Part shown: positions 1-10,036 of the stretch, in pieces
Layout: every line of letters starts with the position of its first letter
How positions within the stretch are numbered: position 1 is the stretch's first letter
From: Plotosus lineatus
Lineage: Eukaryota > Chordata > Actinopteri > Siluriformes > Plotosidae
Length of the DNA: 64,000 bases
Assembly: GCA_024760905.1 (NCBI GenBank)
Contig: CM045732.1
Coordinates: 50,701,996 to 50,765,995 of the forward strand
Direction of reading: 5' to 3'
Translations under genes and position numbers: made by a program
Notes under the pieces: generated by a model
Database searches by the model: none
What the model was told of the DNA's origin: nothing
What the model saw: only the letters and a program-made list of their open reading frames with translations

Positions 1-442
1 GGCTTCTCTGAGGAAAGCAATTATGGTAATCTTGATCAAAATGAGGGCTGGTCTTTGAGTGATCAAAGCAAGTCATGACTACTTCATAAATTAGAACTGG
101 AGTCAGGGTGTTGAATATGAAATAGCAATAAGTTAGAACTGGATTATCCATTAACTGGGCAAATTTACAAAGTTTTTGTTCTAATAAACTTCTATTGCAT
201 GTTTTACTTGTTTACTGCTCAAGGCATAAAAGCAGCAGAGAACACATCCTTTCCACAGTCCATCATCAAGGAGGCCAAGTTTATATCAACCAAAATTAGC
301 CAGAAATTATGGGTACAGTTAATTATTTTTTTTTTTTAACAATTAGGCCCGTTAACTGAAATATATAAAGTCTCAGCTGTGCATACTTTACCAATTATAC
401 AATAATTGACAATAATGGCAACCCTTTGTCTATGTCTCACAG

Positions 443-652
443 GCTAGACATCTTAGCGACCCAACCACCCTGCAACAAGGGGCAGTGTTTCGTCTCACCA
501 CCAGATTGTTACAGACAGCCCGAAACTCCAGGTTGGATCCAGACAGCCTCCGTCTGTACCTAAAGGGCCTTAAAAAGAGCTATGAAGCCGAGTTAAAGAA
601 AATTTTAGAGTCCGTAGACACAGAAAATAAAGACCTGCTGCATTTAGACTAA
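443..652 (+). CDS. 3'-terminal coding exon of an unidentified gene
   Basis: An acceptor (polypyrimidine stretch ending TCTCACAG) precedes an open frame that starts in phase 0 and runs 69 codons to a TAA at 650-652. The peptide is hydrophilic and looks helical, with segments such as [31 protein letters not shown] and a C-terminus ending DLLHLD. I do not recognise the family. The acceptor, the uninterrupted frame and the charged, non-repetitive composition argue for a real exon. The gene lies upstream of ktn1 on the same strand, about 3 kb from the ktn1 promoter. In mammals the upstream neighbours of KTN1 include TBPL2 and ATG14, but this peptide does not look like the C-terminus of either. Everything upstream of the exon is outside the window. 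Confidence 0.7.
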   Translation, partial: ARHLSDPTTLQQGAVFRLTTRLLQTARNSRLDPDSLRLYLKGLKKSYEAELKKILESVDTENKDLLHLD

Positions 653-1206
653 TAGAAATAGACTACATGCAAAAGTCTGAGTGTACTTACACAGTAAATA
701 CATATCACAAATGGTGATTGAATTAGTTGTGTAAATTGAAGTGTTTAATACTTTTTCCCAGATATTGTTGCTAATTGGTTTTCTGGTTGTGCAAGGACTT
801 TATTTTAAAATTCAAAGATTAAATGTTAAATCTAATTGGGGACTATACATATATTCTCTTTTGTCCATTTTAGCTGTTGCTACCTGTCCTAATTTTAAAT
901 GTACTATAGTGTGTTGTAATGGAAGCTAGAAGACATACATTTATAACTTATTCATAATGCAGCTTACGAATGCAGTACATTAAAAAACCTACATCCATAC
1001 GATTTTGCAAGCCTGATCAGTGCTGTTCAGCTGCAGGACAACAGAGGAGAAAGTGCAAAAACCAATAACAATTCACATTTATTCCATTTACCATTTTCAT
1101 CTGACCCAAGGAGAAAAGCAATTAAACTTTTCAACTCATTAATTCCTGACTAACTTAAAAGTGTAGCATCCAGCATTTTATATGTATATATATTTGGTTA
1201 GTATAT
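653..1206 (+). other. 3' UTR and intergenic sequence
   Basis: AT-rich unique-looking sequence after the TAA. An ATTAAA at 979-984 is a possible polyadenylation signal and would give a 3' UTR of about 350 nt. No convincing open frame or repeat is seen. Confidence 0.4.
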
Positions 1207-1556
1207 GTGGTGGTCTAGTGGTATAGGGCGCTGGATCGCTGATCCAGAGGTTGGGGGTTCGAGTCCCACTCTCCACAAGGTTGTCACTGCCCCCCCATCC
1301 AGTGCAGCGAACTGGGTTATCAAAGGCGGGCCATGTCTCTCACTGTCTTTGGTGAGAGGCATGTAAAAGAACCATTGCTGACTTTGGTAGAGTAGGCTGC
1401 AAAGTCGTCAGCGTGTTTCTGTCCCTTGCTAAAAAGGGTTCTGACAGGAAGGGCATCCGACGTAAAAACCTCTGCCAAATCAAACGTGCGAATCAGATGA
1501 TTCGCTGTGGCGACTCCCGAGTAAAAGGGAAAAAGCCGAAAGGAAGACAAACAGAC
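1207..1556 (+). mobile_element. tRNA-headed SINE, RTE-tailed type (type A), copy 1
   Basis: The head at 1207-1275 reads like a tRNA, with an A-box-like TGGTCTAGTGG and a B-box-like GGTTCGAGTCC. A body follows, then a segment containing GACAGGAAGGGCATCCGACG, and a tail GCTGTGGCGACTCC...GCCGAAAGGAAG. The last two parts match the 5' and 3' ends of the RTE-type LINE at 15.1-18.3 kb. Other copies lie at 1561, 7893, 10249 (minus) and 46557. Confidence 0.85.
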
Positions 1557-1560
1557 ATGT

Positions 1561-1902
1561 GGGCAGTGGTGGCCTAGTGGTATAGGGCGCTGGATCTCTG
1601 ATCCTAAGGTTGGGGGTTTGAGTCCCACTCTCCACAAGGCTGTCACTGTCCCCCCAGTGCAGCTAACTGGGTTATCAAAGGCGGACCATGTCTCTCACTG
1701 TCTATGGTGAGAGTCATGTAAAAGAACCATTGCTGATTTTCGTAAGAAGAGTAGACTGCAAACCCATCAGCGTGTTTCTGTCCCTTCCTAAAAGGGTTGT
1801 CAGGTCAGGAAGGGCATCCAACGTAAAAACCTATGCCAAATCAAACGTGCGATTCATTGGGTGTGGTGACCCCTGATAAAGGGAAAATGCCAAAAGGAAA
1901 TC
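1561..1902 (+). mobile_element. tRNA-headed SINE, type A, copy 2 (head-to-tail with copy 1)
   Basis: Same module order as the preceding copy, from GGGCAGTGGTGGCCTAGTGG to a tail GTGTGGTGACCCCTGATAAAGGG...AAAAGGAAA. It starts within 15 bp of the end of copy 1, so the second probably inserted into the tail of the first. Confidence 0.85.
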
Positions 1903-1904
1903 TC

Positions 1905-2165
1905 ATCATGTGGTTAGTGCATCTGCTTAAGCAAAAACGACCTGGTCCCTTTTCTATGTGAAGTCTGTACTTTCTCCTTGTGCTCATGTAGGTTTCCTCT
2001 GGGTACTCTGGTTTCCGCCCAGAATTGCTCCTGTGTGTGACTGAATAGTTGTGTGTATTAGTCCTGCGATAGTATGGCAAGCTGTTTAGGGTGTACCACA
2101 CCTTCCCTCCCCCAGTGTCAACTAAGATAGGCTCCAACTCCACCACAACATTAATATACTGATAC
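1905..2165 (+). mobile_element. V-SINE-like relic
   Basis: Decayed copy of the fish repeat whose core reads approximately GTTTCCTCYGGGTACTCTGG...TTTCCGCCCAGA and whose 3' part reads TGTTTAGGGTGTACCACACC...GATAGGCTCCA. I assign it to the V-SINE (DANA/mermaid-type) superfamily from memory of that conserved core. The assignment is inference. Confidence 0.6.
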
Positions 2166-2789
2166 AATCGGAGTGAGGTAGTGAGAGTGTTTACTGTAGG
2201 ATTCCTAAACCAAGAAGTATATTGTACAATGCAAGAAGTATATTTAGATGCCACTAATACTGGGCACAGTGAATGAAAACTGACCCCAATTCTCAGGATT
2301 GAACCCAGGACCCCAGGAACCATAACACTAAAACACTGTGTTTATTATTGTCTGGAGACCTACCGAAACAGATCAAACCTTTTATGACATGGATACCATA
2401 AGACCTCTGGGATGTGCTGTGGTATGTGGCATCTCCTCGTACACAGTACATCCTATAATCATTGCATATTGCAAGGTGGGGTTAACATGGTTTGGACTTG
2501 TTTGCAAAGTGCATTTTAGAGACTGGGAATTCAGAAGCCAGTTTTACTCAATTATGTCTAAACAGATTTTGTGCACCCAGTTACCATAAAGGGGCGTATT
2601 TAACCCGCAGCAATGTTTAGGTGGATAGTATTACACATGTGAAGACCTCAATATGAATTCTAGGACACAAGGCTTCTCAGCAGAACATTACCCAGAACAT
2701 CACACTGCTTCCTGATGTTTGCCTTCTAGACGTAGTCCATCCTGCTGTCATCTCTTTCCTATTAAACCAACACACGTGCACCCAGCTGT
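2166..2789. other. intergenic, no feature recognised
   Basis: Mixed-composition sequence with short spurious frames only. I see no splice-flanked coding segment and no recognisable repeat. Confidence 0.4.
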
Positions 2790-3265
2790 CCAAATGATTA
2801 AAACTGTGCTTTATCAAACCAGTGTACCATTTTTCCATTGCTCCATGATCCAGTTTTCATTCTCGGTTGTATGTTGTTGGAACTTCCAGTGATGGGGAGA
2901 AGGCTGCAGCTGCACAGTCTAATATGAATCAATCTTCAATGTGTTCTAATCACTTTTGATCATAGCCAGTAATAACAGTTTTTTTTAAGCAATTTGTGTT
3001 CTTCTCTGGGATCAGACCACAGAGGTTAGAATTCTCACCCCATTCACATCAGTGAACCCCATGGTACCCATGAATTTGTTCCTGCTTCAAAGTTTGTGCC
3101 TTCCTCTACCACCTTTTGGTAGAAATTTACCACTGCATACCAGAAGCACCCCATAAAACCTGTGGTTTTAGCAATGAACCGACCGGCTCACATTACTATG
3201 ATCATGTGGCCCTTGTTGAAGTCCCTGTAATGAGATAATCACTTTTGATAATTCTTGTGTCACAA
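2790..3265 (-). mobile_element. strongly decayed Tc1-like transposon relic
   Basis: On the minus strand the order of degenerate phrases follows a common fish Tc1-like element. They include a segment like AGTGATTATCTC at the end, GGGCCACATGATC, CACAGGTTTTATGGGGTG and a CTGGATCATGGAGCAATGG-like stretch. Many indels are present and no open frame survives. The family call rests on remembered consensus features, so it is tentative. Confidence 0.45.
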
Positions 3266-3589
3266 ACACGGACAGGATCAAAGTTTGTCACACTAATTAA
3301 TACTTGTGACAAACTGCCATGTCAACGTTTTGAGACAAGTCAAATTATTACAAAACAAAATAGTTTTTATTCGAATATTAATTATTTAATGTAATAAATA
3401 AACAAATAGGAAACTGACTGAATGTCTAACTTTTGACATAATCTGACGAATAGGGAATAAATAAATCAGAACGAACAAATCAAGTCACACGCAGATCTGC
3501 CGTCAGATATCGCGAGATCACGTCATATCGTCTGGCTTCACGCAAATAGCTGCGCCCTTTAAAACATGCGTAACTCAAGTGTTTCTCCT

Positions 3590-3840
3590 TTCCACGTCGA
3601 TCACTATTGACCCGCCTCCTAACCCGTGATTGGTGAGTACTGAACAGCTCTTTTGTGCTTCGATTGGTTATTAACTTTTCCCAGTCGATACTGTCCAATA
3701 ATTGGACTTGTTACTAGTATAGCCAGTGCCCGACTAGGAGGCGGAATTTGTCAGAATACGGGTGGGGCAAATGTTCATTTTGCTCCTTGTATTGTGCGCA
3801 GCAAGGCTGGTGACCCGCCCCCGCGTATCAGAATAGGGCA
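3590..3840 (+). promoter_or_regulatory. ktn1: probable ktn1 promoter (CCAAT and GC boxes, no TATA)
   Basis: The region is clearly richer in C+G than the surroundings. It carries inverted CCAAT boxes at 3628-3634 and 3662-3667, a CCAAT overlapping an ATTGG at 3695-3705, and GC-box-like motifs at 3611-3619, 3737-3744 and 3814-3823. No TATA box is evident. This is the architecture of a housekeeping promoter, and it lies just upstream of a good donor at 3951 and of the first ktn1 intron. Transcription start and activity are inferred, not seen. Confidence 0.55.
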
Positions 3841-3950
3841 GAATTACTGTGAACTGCCGGCTCGGAGCTACTGTCCATCGGCTCTACAGAAAGAAACACC
3901 GTTTTTCATTCCAACCGTAATAATAACTCAGGCCAGAAACACCACAACAG
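3840..3950 (+). other. ktn1: probable untranslated exon 1 of ktn1
   Basis: The sequence ends ACCACAACAG followed by the strong donor GTATGTATG at 3951. Joined to exon 2 it puts an A at -3 of the first ATG. The 5' boundary is a guess. A second possible donor, CCGAGTAAGG near 4138, means that exon 1 could instead end about 190 bp further down. Confidence 0.4.
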
Positions 3951-4401
3951 GTATGTATGTATGTCTGTGATGTGTAATATAGTTGTAATAGGCACAGTGG
4001 CGATGGTGTGGAGAAGAGATTAGGGGATTTCTCTTCGTGTCAGTTAGCTGCTGTAGCTGAGCTGTACACGGGGCCTGCGCGTGCGCCTGCCTGCTTGCCT
4101 GCCGAAGAGACTCAGCCTCCGTCTGCTGTGTCACAACCGAGTAAGGAGTGACTTCACTTAATGTCGGTGATACCGAGTTTACCCTGACCTTCAGAGTGTG
4201 ACAAAACTCCATTCTGAAGTAATAATCCAGGTTAAGATTTAAAACCGAAACCACACTGTCATGGTAAACCGACCAACGTAGACTTTATTGACACAGGCTA
4301 ACCTGCTGTAGCTTAGCTGCATGAGCTCACTTTCATTCTCAATTCACACACTGTGTGTGTGTTTATATATAATATGTATGTGGTATGTCATATATTACTT
4401 T

Positions 4402-4705
4402 AGGGGTGGTATGGTGATGTAGGGCTCAGCACGTCCACCTCACAGCAACAAGGTCGTGGGTCGACCCCGGGTTTCTGCGTGGAATCTGTCTCCATGCTCT
4501 CCCCGTGCTGGCGTGGGGTTTCCCAGGGTAACCTGGTTTCTTCCAATGATCCAAGAACATGCGTATTACGATAGTTCTAAATTACCCCTCGGAATGAGTG
4601 TGGATGTGAGTAGTAAGTGTTTAGCCACTATGTGTTTGCCCTGGGACGTTTAGGGTGTATCACACCTTCCTTCGCCCAGTGTTGGCTGAGATAGGCTTCA
4701 GCAAG
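4402..4705 (+). mobile_element. V-SINE-like copy
   Basis: A tRNA-like head (GGTATGGTGATGTAGGGCTC...GTCGTGGGTCGACCCC) is followed by the core CTCCCCGTGCTGGCGTGGGG...TTTCCCAGGGTAACC and a 3' part GTTTAGGGTGTATCACACC...GAGATAGGCTTCAGC. It lies in ktn1 intron 1, in sense orientation. Confidence 0.7.
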
Positions 4706-4806
4706 TGTGAGTCATAGTTTGCTCAGTATTTGTGCTGTTGATGGAGACAGCATGGTTTTTCTTTGTTTTTCTCTCTTTATTGCTGATTATTTTAAATTGC
4801 ATGTTC

Positions 4807-5081
4807 CTATGTAAGATGTTTTGGAGACTATGGAGATTGAGATGGTTTGGACATGTACAGAGGAGGTATAGTGAATATATATTGGTAGTAGGATGCTGAG
4901 GTTGGAACCGTCAGGCAGAAGATCTAGAGGAAGACCAAAGAGGAGATTTATGGATGTGGTGAAGGAGGACATGAAGGTAGTTGGTGTAAGAGAAGATGCA
5001 GAGGATAGGGTGAGATGGAGGCAGATGATTGGCTGTGGCGACCCCTGAAGGGAACAGCTGAAAGGAAAAGAAGAAAATAAG
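4807..5081 (+). mobile_element. 5'-truncated copy of the RTE-type LINE (3' end only)
   Basis: The sequence matches the 3' end of the LINE at 15.1-18.3 kb in opposite orientation: the coding tail (GAGATTGAGATGGTTTGGACATG onward), then GGCTGTGGCGACCCCTGAAG, GGAACAGCTGAAAGGAAAAG and a short AAG-rich tail. It is flanked by 18-bp direct repeats, ATTTTAAATTGCATGTTC at 4789-4806 and ATTTTAAACGGCATGTTC at 5082-5099 (16 of 18 identical). This is a typical target-primed, 5'-truncated insertion. Confidence 0.85.
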
Positions 5082-5099
5082 ATTTTAAACGGCATGTTC

Positions 5100-5920
5100 T
5101 TGTTTGGATGTCTTTTTATTGGTGCTAGTTTTTGGAGGTGTTTTATTTCACCTCCTAGCTCCAGGTCAATATTGGCCTCCAGGCCTCCCTGTGACCCTAG
5201 TAGGATTAATAGGTTCTGCGAAGGAACTGGGTGTAGGGGGTGTGTGGCCCATCAGGTGTGGTGTGATCTCTGTAACTCTCTTGAGTGGTTGCCTGGTTAA
5301 AGAGTAAATGACAAAAGGACATTGCAGAACTTTGGGTAAGTGAATACATGAGTAGGAAGAACTGAATTCTGTGGAGCTTGTTGTGGAATTCTGTTCTCCC
5401 ACCTGTTCCAGGGTCAGGTCACAGGGGCAACAGCCTCAGCAGTGAGAACCAGGTCCGTCTTCATTCCAGATCCAGTTCATTATCAAATAAATTAAAGTGA
5501 TCCGTCGAAGTTGTAAATAGTTTCATGACACCCATTCATCCAACCTATAGATATTCAGTAAGAGATATTCACACTTTGTCACTAATTGGAAGTAATCATC
5601 GAACCGCTATGATTGATTCACACCACAGCTACATTATATCAGGTTTTCTGAGTTATAAATAAATGTGGATTAGCTTACAAACTATGTGATACAGTATGTG
5701 GCTTTTAATAGTGTATGCATGTTGTGCCCTTCTCACAGTTGGCACACTTGTAAAACTCTTGAGTGTGAAAGTCCGTGGAGATGTCTGTCCTGTTCTGTGA
5801 ATGATGTCACTATTGCTTGAATTGTTCATTATATTGAATCAGGCCTGGCCAGAAAGAACACATTAGCTCATGCACTCTTCCTGTGACTGTAAACTCCATC
5901 GTTCTCCAGGAAGCTAGTGA
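5100..5920. other. ktn1 intron 1, no clear feature
   Basis: Unique-looking intronic sequence. A phrase CCCTGTGACCCTAGTAGGATTAA near 5188 resembles the 3' end of the V-SINE-like repeats and may be a remnant. Confidence 0.4.
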
Positions 5921-5921
5921 G

Positions 5922-5923
<2 letters not shown>

Positions 5924-5972
<49 letters not shown>
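5924..5972. repeat. (TG)n microsatellite
   Basis: About 24 uninterrupted TG units in ktn1 intron 1. Confidence 0.97.
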
Positions 5973-5975
<3 letters not shown>

Positions 5976-6407
5976 GTGGAGCTAAGAACTGCCACAAGTA
6001 TGTGTTCCGGTTTCTGATGTTTGCCTGCAGAGGTAATTGTGTAACATGTTATACAACTATGCACAGGCTGATATTAATGCCCAGTACTGGTGTGTCCAGG
6101 TTTTCATACAGGAAGTGAGGGATAGCAAGTGGTCAAGACCACCTACGAATACAATATAAAGTTGCATTTGCAAAATATCTGATTCATGCCTTGATATATG
6201 TACACAGTGATTCTACTTTATTGACTTTAGTTGCTTGGTAGTCTTTTCCCGGTAATTTGTTTGCTCAGAGTAATCTAAGTAATACTTGTCACTTCCCTGA
6301 AATAGGATTCGTCAGCATAGTCAAGTGAAGTGAAAGTTGTGCATCTTGCTAAAGCCCTTGTGGAAAAGGTAATAAAATATTAATTGTTCTCACAAGATTA
6401 CAGATGA

Positions 6408-6600
6408 GCCGCATCATGGTGTACTGGTGAGCACATCCCCCTCACAGTTAATTAAGGTCCCTGTTTAAGTCTTAAGGGTTGGGCGAGGGTGTTTTGGGTT
6501 CAGTTCACATGTTCTCCATGTGGTTGTCTGGGTTCCTTAGGGTACTCTGGTTTTCTCCCACAGTTCAGACATGTATAGGGCTTATTCTCAAAGTTTGACA
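6408..6600 (+). mobile_element. V-SINE-like copy, 5' half
   Basis: Head GGTGTACTGGTGAGCACATCC and core CACATGTTCTCCATGTGG...GGTACTCTGGTTTTCTCCCAC. The matching 3' half appears at about 6935-7110, so one copy seems split by about 330 bp of unrelated sequence. Confidence 0.6.
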
Positions 6601-6934
6601 CCCAGCTTCCAGGTCATGTGACAAATCTCACAACACTGAGTGCTGTGTTTGACTAGAGTAAAACGTGTTTGTGTATTATAAGCCTGGTTTGACCATTTTA
6701 CAGGTGTGTCATGGTCTCATTTTGACAATAGTAGTGTCTATGGCTGTCAAAAACAAATTGGAGCATGACTGTAGCAGGAGAAATTGAATTAGGGGAAATT
6801 CCTGCAAGATAACTGAACAGATAACATGAACCGCGAGGTGAAGAAAACCCTCTGTCTCAGAAAAAATTGGTGCTGGTAGTTACCAGACTAGTTATTTGAT
6901 GTGACGTCATGACAACTACGAGAATTGACTCTTT

Positions 6935-7110
6935 CAAATTGCCCCTAGGTGTGAATTTGAGTTTGAATGGTTGTGTGTGTTCTGTAATGGTCTGGCTCTC
7001 TGTACAGGGTGTATCCCTTGTTTGCCCATTGTCAGTGGAGATAGGCCCTGCGACCCTCATAGTAGGATTATGCGGTTTGGCTTGATGAGTGAGTGACTGA
7101 TTGAGGGAAG
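6935..7110 (+). mobile_element. V-SINE-like copy, 3' half
   Basis: The segment runs AAATTGCCCCTAGGTGTGAA, then a GGTCTGGC stretch, TACAGGGTGTATCCC and GAGATAGGCCCTGCGACCC, ending GTAGGATTATGCGGTTTGG. It continues the half copy at 6408-6600. Confidence 0.6.
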
Positions 7111-7720
7111 GGAAGATTAGAAATCCAGACATACCTGAATATGATGACTTGGCCCTGGTCTGGCCCAGTATCACTTTTTATCATATTTAATCTCATTATG
7201 ATAGGCTGTTAAAACAAAGTCCATCCTTTTCCTCTCCAGTGCAATAGAACAGTCCCAGAATGCCTTTCCTTGGCAATATTGTTAAATGTATGTACATGTT
7301 TTATTAAATTAGGAAGGCTTTACAAAACATCAAGATTCCAGGCACCCAGTCAGCCGAGAACATTGTTTATCTGTCACATTTCCATGCCACAGGACACCCT
7401 TGCAACATGCATGCATTCTGCTCTCGAAAGCTTCATATTTATACAAGGATTCAGCCATGTGATTGGTAGATCAGCGATCAAGCCGCCACTGTGTTATCAG
7501 GATTTTGAGTTTAGAGCCAAAAATCAGTTGAGTAGATTAGTCAGGGTAATCTATTACTCTAGGTTAAAAGTATATAGCACACTTATAGTGTATCATTTAC
7601 CAGTCAGCACAACCTGATGTGAAGAGATTAATGAATGGAGAACCTAGTAAGTTGCACTTATTGTAAACCTGAAGTTTCCAAGTTTCCAACAACGGCACAT
7701 CCTGTTCTGCTTGATTCATA

Positions 7721-7823
7721 TGTGCGTGCGCACGTGTGTGTGTGCGTGCGCACGTGTGTGTGTGCGTGCGCACGTGTGTGTGTGCGTGCGCACGTGTGTG
7801 TGTGCGGCACGTGTGTGTGTGCG

Positions 7824-7862
<39 letters not shown>
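7721..7862. repeat. 20-bp higher-order repeat grading into (TG)n
   Basis: Four perfect tandem units of TGTGCGTGCGCACGTGTGTG (7721-7800) are followed by GCGGCACG-interrupted TG repeats and a pure TG run to about 7862. Purine and pyrimidine alternate throughout, and each unit contains the self-complementary core GTGCGCAC. Confidence 0.97.
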
Positions 7863-7867
<5 letters not shown>

Positions 7868-7892
7868 ATATGTGTGTATAACATAAAATATA

Positions 7893-8217
7893 TGGTGGTC
7901 TAGTGTATAGGGTGCAGAATCGCTGATCCTAACGTTGGGGATTCAAGTCCCCCCAAGGTTGTCACTGTACCCCCCAGTGCAGCTAACTGGGTTATCAAAG
8001 GCGGGCCATGTCCCTCACTGTCTATGATAAGAGGCATGTAAAAGAGCCATTGCTGACTTTAGGCTGCAAAGCTGTCAGCATGTTTCTGTCCCTTGATAAA
8101 GGGTTGTGACAGGAAAGGCATCCGACGTAAAAACCAATGCAAATCAAATGTGCGAATCAGATGATTCATTGTGGCGACTCCTGAGAACAGGAAAAAGCCG
8201 AAAGGAAAGAAAGAAAT
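7893..8217 (+). mobile_element. tRNA-headed SINE, type A, copy 3
   Basis: The head TGGTGGTCTAGTGTATAGGG carries a 1-base A-box deletion. The usual body follows, then GACAGGAAAGGCATCCGACG and the tail GTGGCGACTCCTGAG...GCCGAAAGGAAAG. Confidence 0.85.
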
Positions 8218-8226
8218 ATATACATA

Positions 8227-8434
8227 CAGTGTTACCTCACTTTACGAAATTAATCCATTCCAGAGCCTTTTTCGTAATCTGCATTTTTCATAAATTGAAC
8301 ATCATTTTACATGTAAAATGCATGATTCGTTCCAAGGCGCACATGTGTTGATCATGTTTTAGCACAGTTATAATCTTACAAATGTTTATGCAAAGTTAAA
8401 AGCCTGAGTCAAGAAATAAAGCATGAAACAACAG

Positions 8435-8437
<3 letters not shown>
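8227..8437 (+). mobile_element. truncated Tigger-like MITE
   Basis: It starts CAGTGTTACCTCACTTTACG after a TA and matches part of the element at 50906-51603, including the phrase TATAATCTTACAAATGTTTATG. It breaks off at the (AT)n run beginning at 8438. Confidence 0.75.

Positions 8438-8493
<56 letters not shown>
8438..8493. repeat. (AT)n microsatellite
   Basis: About 28 uninterrupted AT units, directly abutting the truncated MITE. Confidence 0.97.
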
Positions 8494-8498
<5 letters not shown>

Positions 8499-8502
8499 CA
8501 TA

Positions 8503-9013
8503 AAGGGATCTCTCACTTTCCACAGTTAATTGGGACCGAGATCCCCACTGACCATCGAAATCTGTGAAGTAGAATCTGTTTCTGCAGGTTTTTCAAAAAT
8601 ATTCATAGGAAATTAAGGAAAAATAGGGGAAAAAGTTAAGGGAAATGACACAAAACAAGGCCAATTATCCAAAAAAAAAACCCTAAACCAACAAAAAAAC
8701 AAAACCTCCAATCAAAACTACTTACATTGTTGCATCTGTGTGTGCACGCGCATCTGCACGTATGTATGTGTGTCGTCTTCTTCTTCTGCAATACCATCTG
8801 TATGTGTGTGTATTTATATTTTATTTACATCTTTGTTATTTTTTGAATGTTTAATTGTTATTATAAGCATTTATAGTATTGAATATGTATTTATTGATAT
8901 GATATACACATATACATGTATGGATACGTTGGTTGGGGGGGTGATCTTCGCGGATTTTGATGGTCGCGTGGGGATCTCAGTCCCAATTAACCGAGGAGAG
9001 TGAGGGATCCCTG
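8503..9013. mobile_element. Tigger-like MITE with long inverted ends
   Basis: The left end AGGGATCTCTCACTTTCCAC and following bases are the inverse of the right end GAGAGTGAGGGATCCCTG. The complementarity extends about 40 bp, through the phrase TTAATTGGGACYGAGATCCCC. No transposase frame. Related copies are at 36915-37360 and 54176-54694. Confidence 0.8.
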
Positions 9014-9955
9014 AACTGATATAAAATCAGTGATCTCACATTAGTTATGCTAATTAATTATTCTATGTTAATTAATTCCTACTTCCCATCCCTGCAATAT
9101 CGTGGGATTTCCCATCGGGAAATTAAAAAATTAAACATTATTCAAAATTCACGAGCACGACATGTACATTGAACTATGCTACCCAACATGCTCTGTTCTC
9201 CTGATTGACTTGAGTGTTCTCTGATTGGCTGTGAATCCAGCAAGCTGATTGGTTGAGATTATATTTCCCAGCATCCAACACACCTTTCCTCCCTCATGAA
9301 ACATGACTTTTATTGAGCTCAGGGGGAGCACTGACGTGTGGGGAAAAATCGTGTTCACCGTAGTGGTGAGGGAAAACAAAAACCAAAATCACTGGGAGAG
9401 TATCAACACGGAAACTGGTCGAGCATGGAGCTATTTATAGCTGATGTCTGAGTGAATTCAGGTGCGCGCTCTGGATGTCGTCTGCGGGTAACAGCCACAC
9501 CCCTCACCAGCACATGCAGTGTATGAGTAGAGAGAGAAAGAGAGTTAATTGCTGCCAACTAGCACAAACTATAACAGTTGTGAAAATGGAAAATGCCTTA
9601 TTGTTGTAGATTACAGACTGCCATAAAAAATAATGTGAGTTTGGACACTAACATTATACGTACTAAAGCAAAGGCTTTGGAGGTGCCATCTCCTTCTCGA
9701 CGTGGCCGTGGATTTGTTATTTATAAGGTTTGTTATACAATACTTCTATATACTGTATTGATTTTCTTTATAAGGTGTATAAGTTATTTGTATATTAATA
9801 CACATTGCCTGTATGACATTACCATGCATAGAACACTTTAAAATTAACTTCCATATAAATTTGATATATAGGTGGGTGGTTGTCCTTAAGAAGTGGCAGA
9901 AGTCATTTCGTGGTGAGGCTGGTCCGCATTAACTGCGAAGTAAGGGGGATTACTG
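9014..9955. mobile_element. probable Tigger-like fragment, right end at 9955
   Basis: The segment ends TAAGGGGGATTACTG followed by TA, the shape of a Tigger right end (inverse CAGTAATCCCCCTTACTTCG). It contains the CCAAT-rich stretch CTGATTGGCTGTGAATCC...CTGATTGGTTGAG typical of these elements. No matching left end was found, so the left boundary is arbitrary. Confidence 0.4.
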
Positions 9956-10036
9956 TAAATGATTTTTAATGAATTTTGTTTTTATTGGACCGATTAATTC
10001 CTTGTTTCAATCAAAAGTTTGCAGATAAATGAAGTA

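Noticed and set aside
1207..1275. tRNA gene-like sequence with A and B boxes
   Set aside because: Same head occurs at the start of all type A SINE copies, attached to the SINE body, and lacks a proper cloverleaf. It is a SINE promoter, not a tRNA gene.
3480..4254. Short open frames on both strands over the ktn1 promoter
   Set aside because: G/C-rich promoter sequence lacks stops by composition. The frames have no homology features and conflict with the exon 1 donor.
4456..4653. Open frame of 65 codons near the promoter
   Set aside because: It lies in a V-SINE-like repeat and has no splice context.
7597..7886. Open frames rich in His/Thr and Cys/Val
   Set aside because: Translations of a TG/CA repeat, no coding signal.
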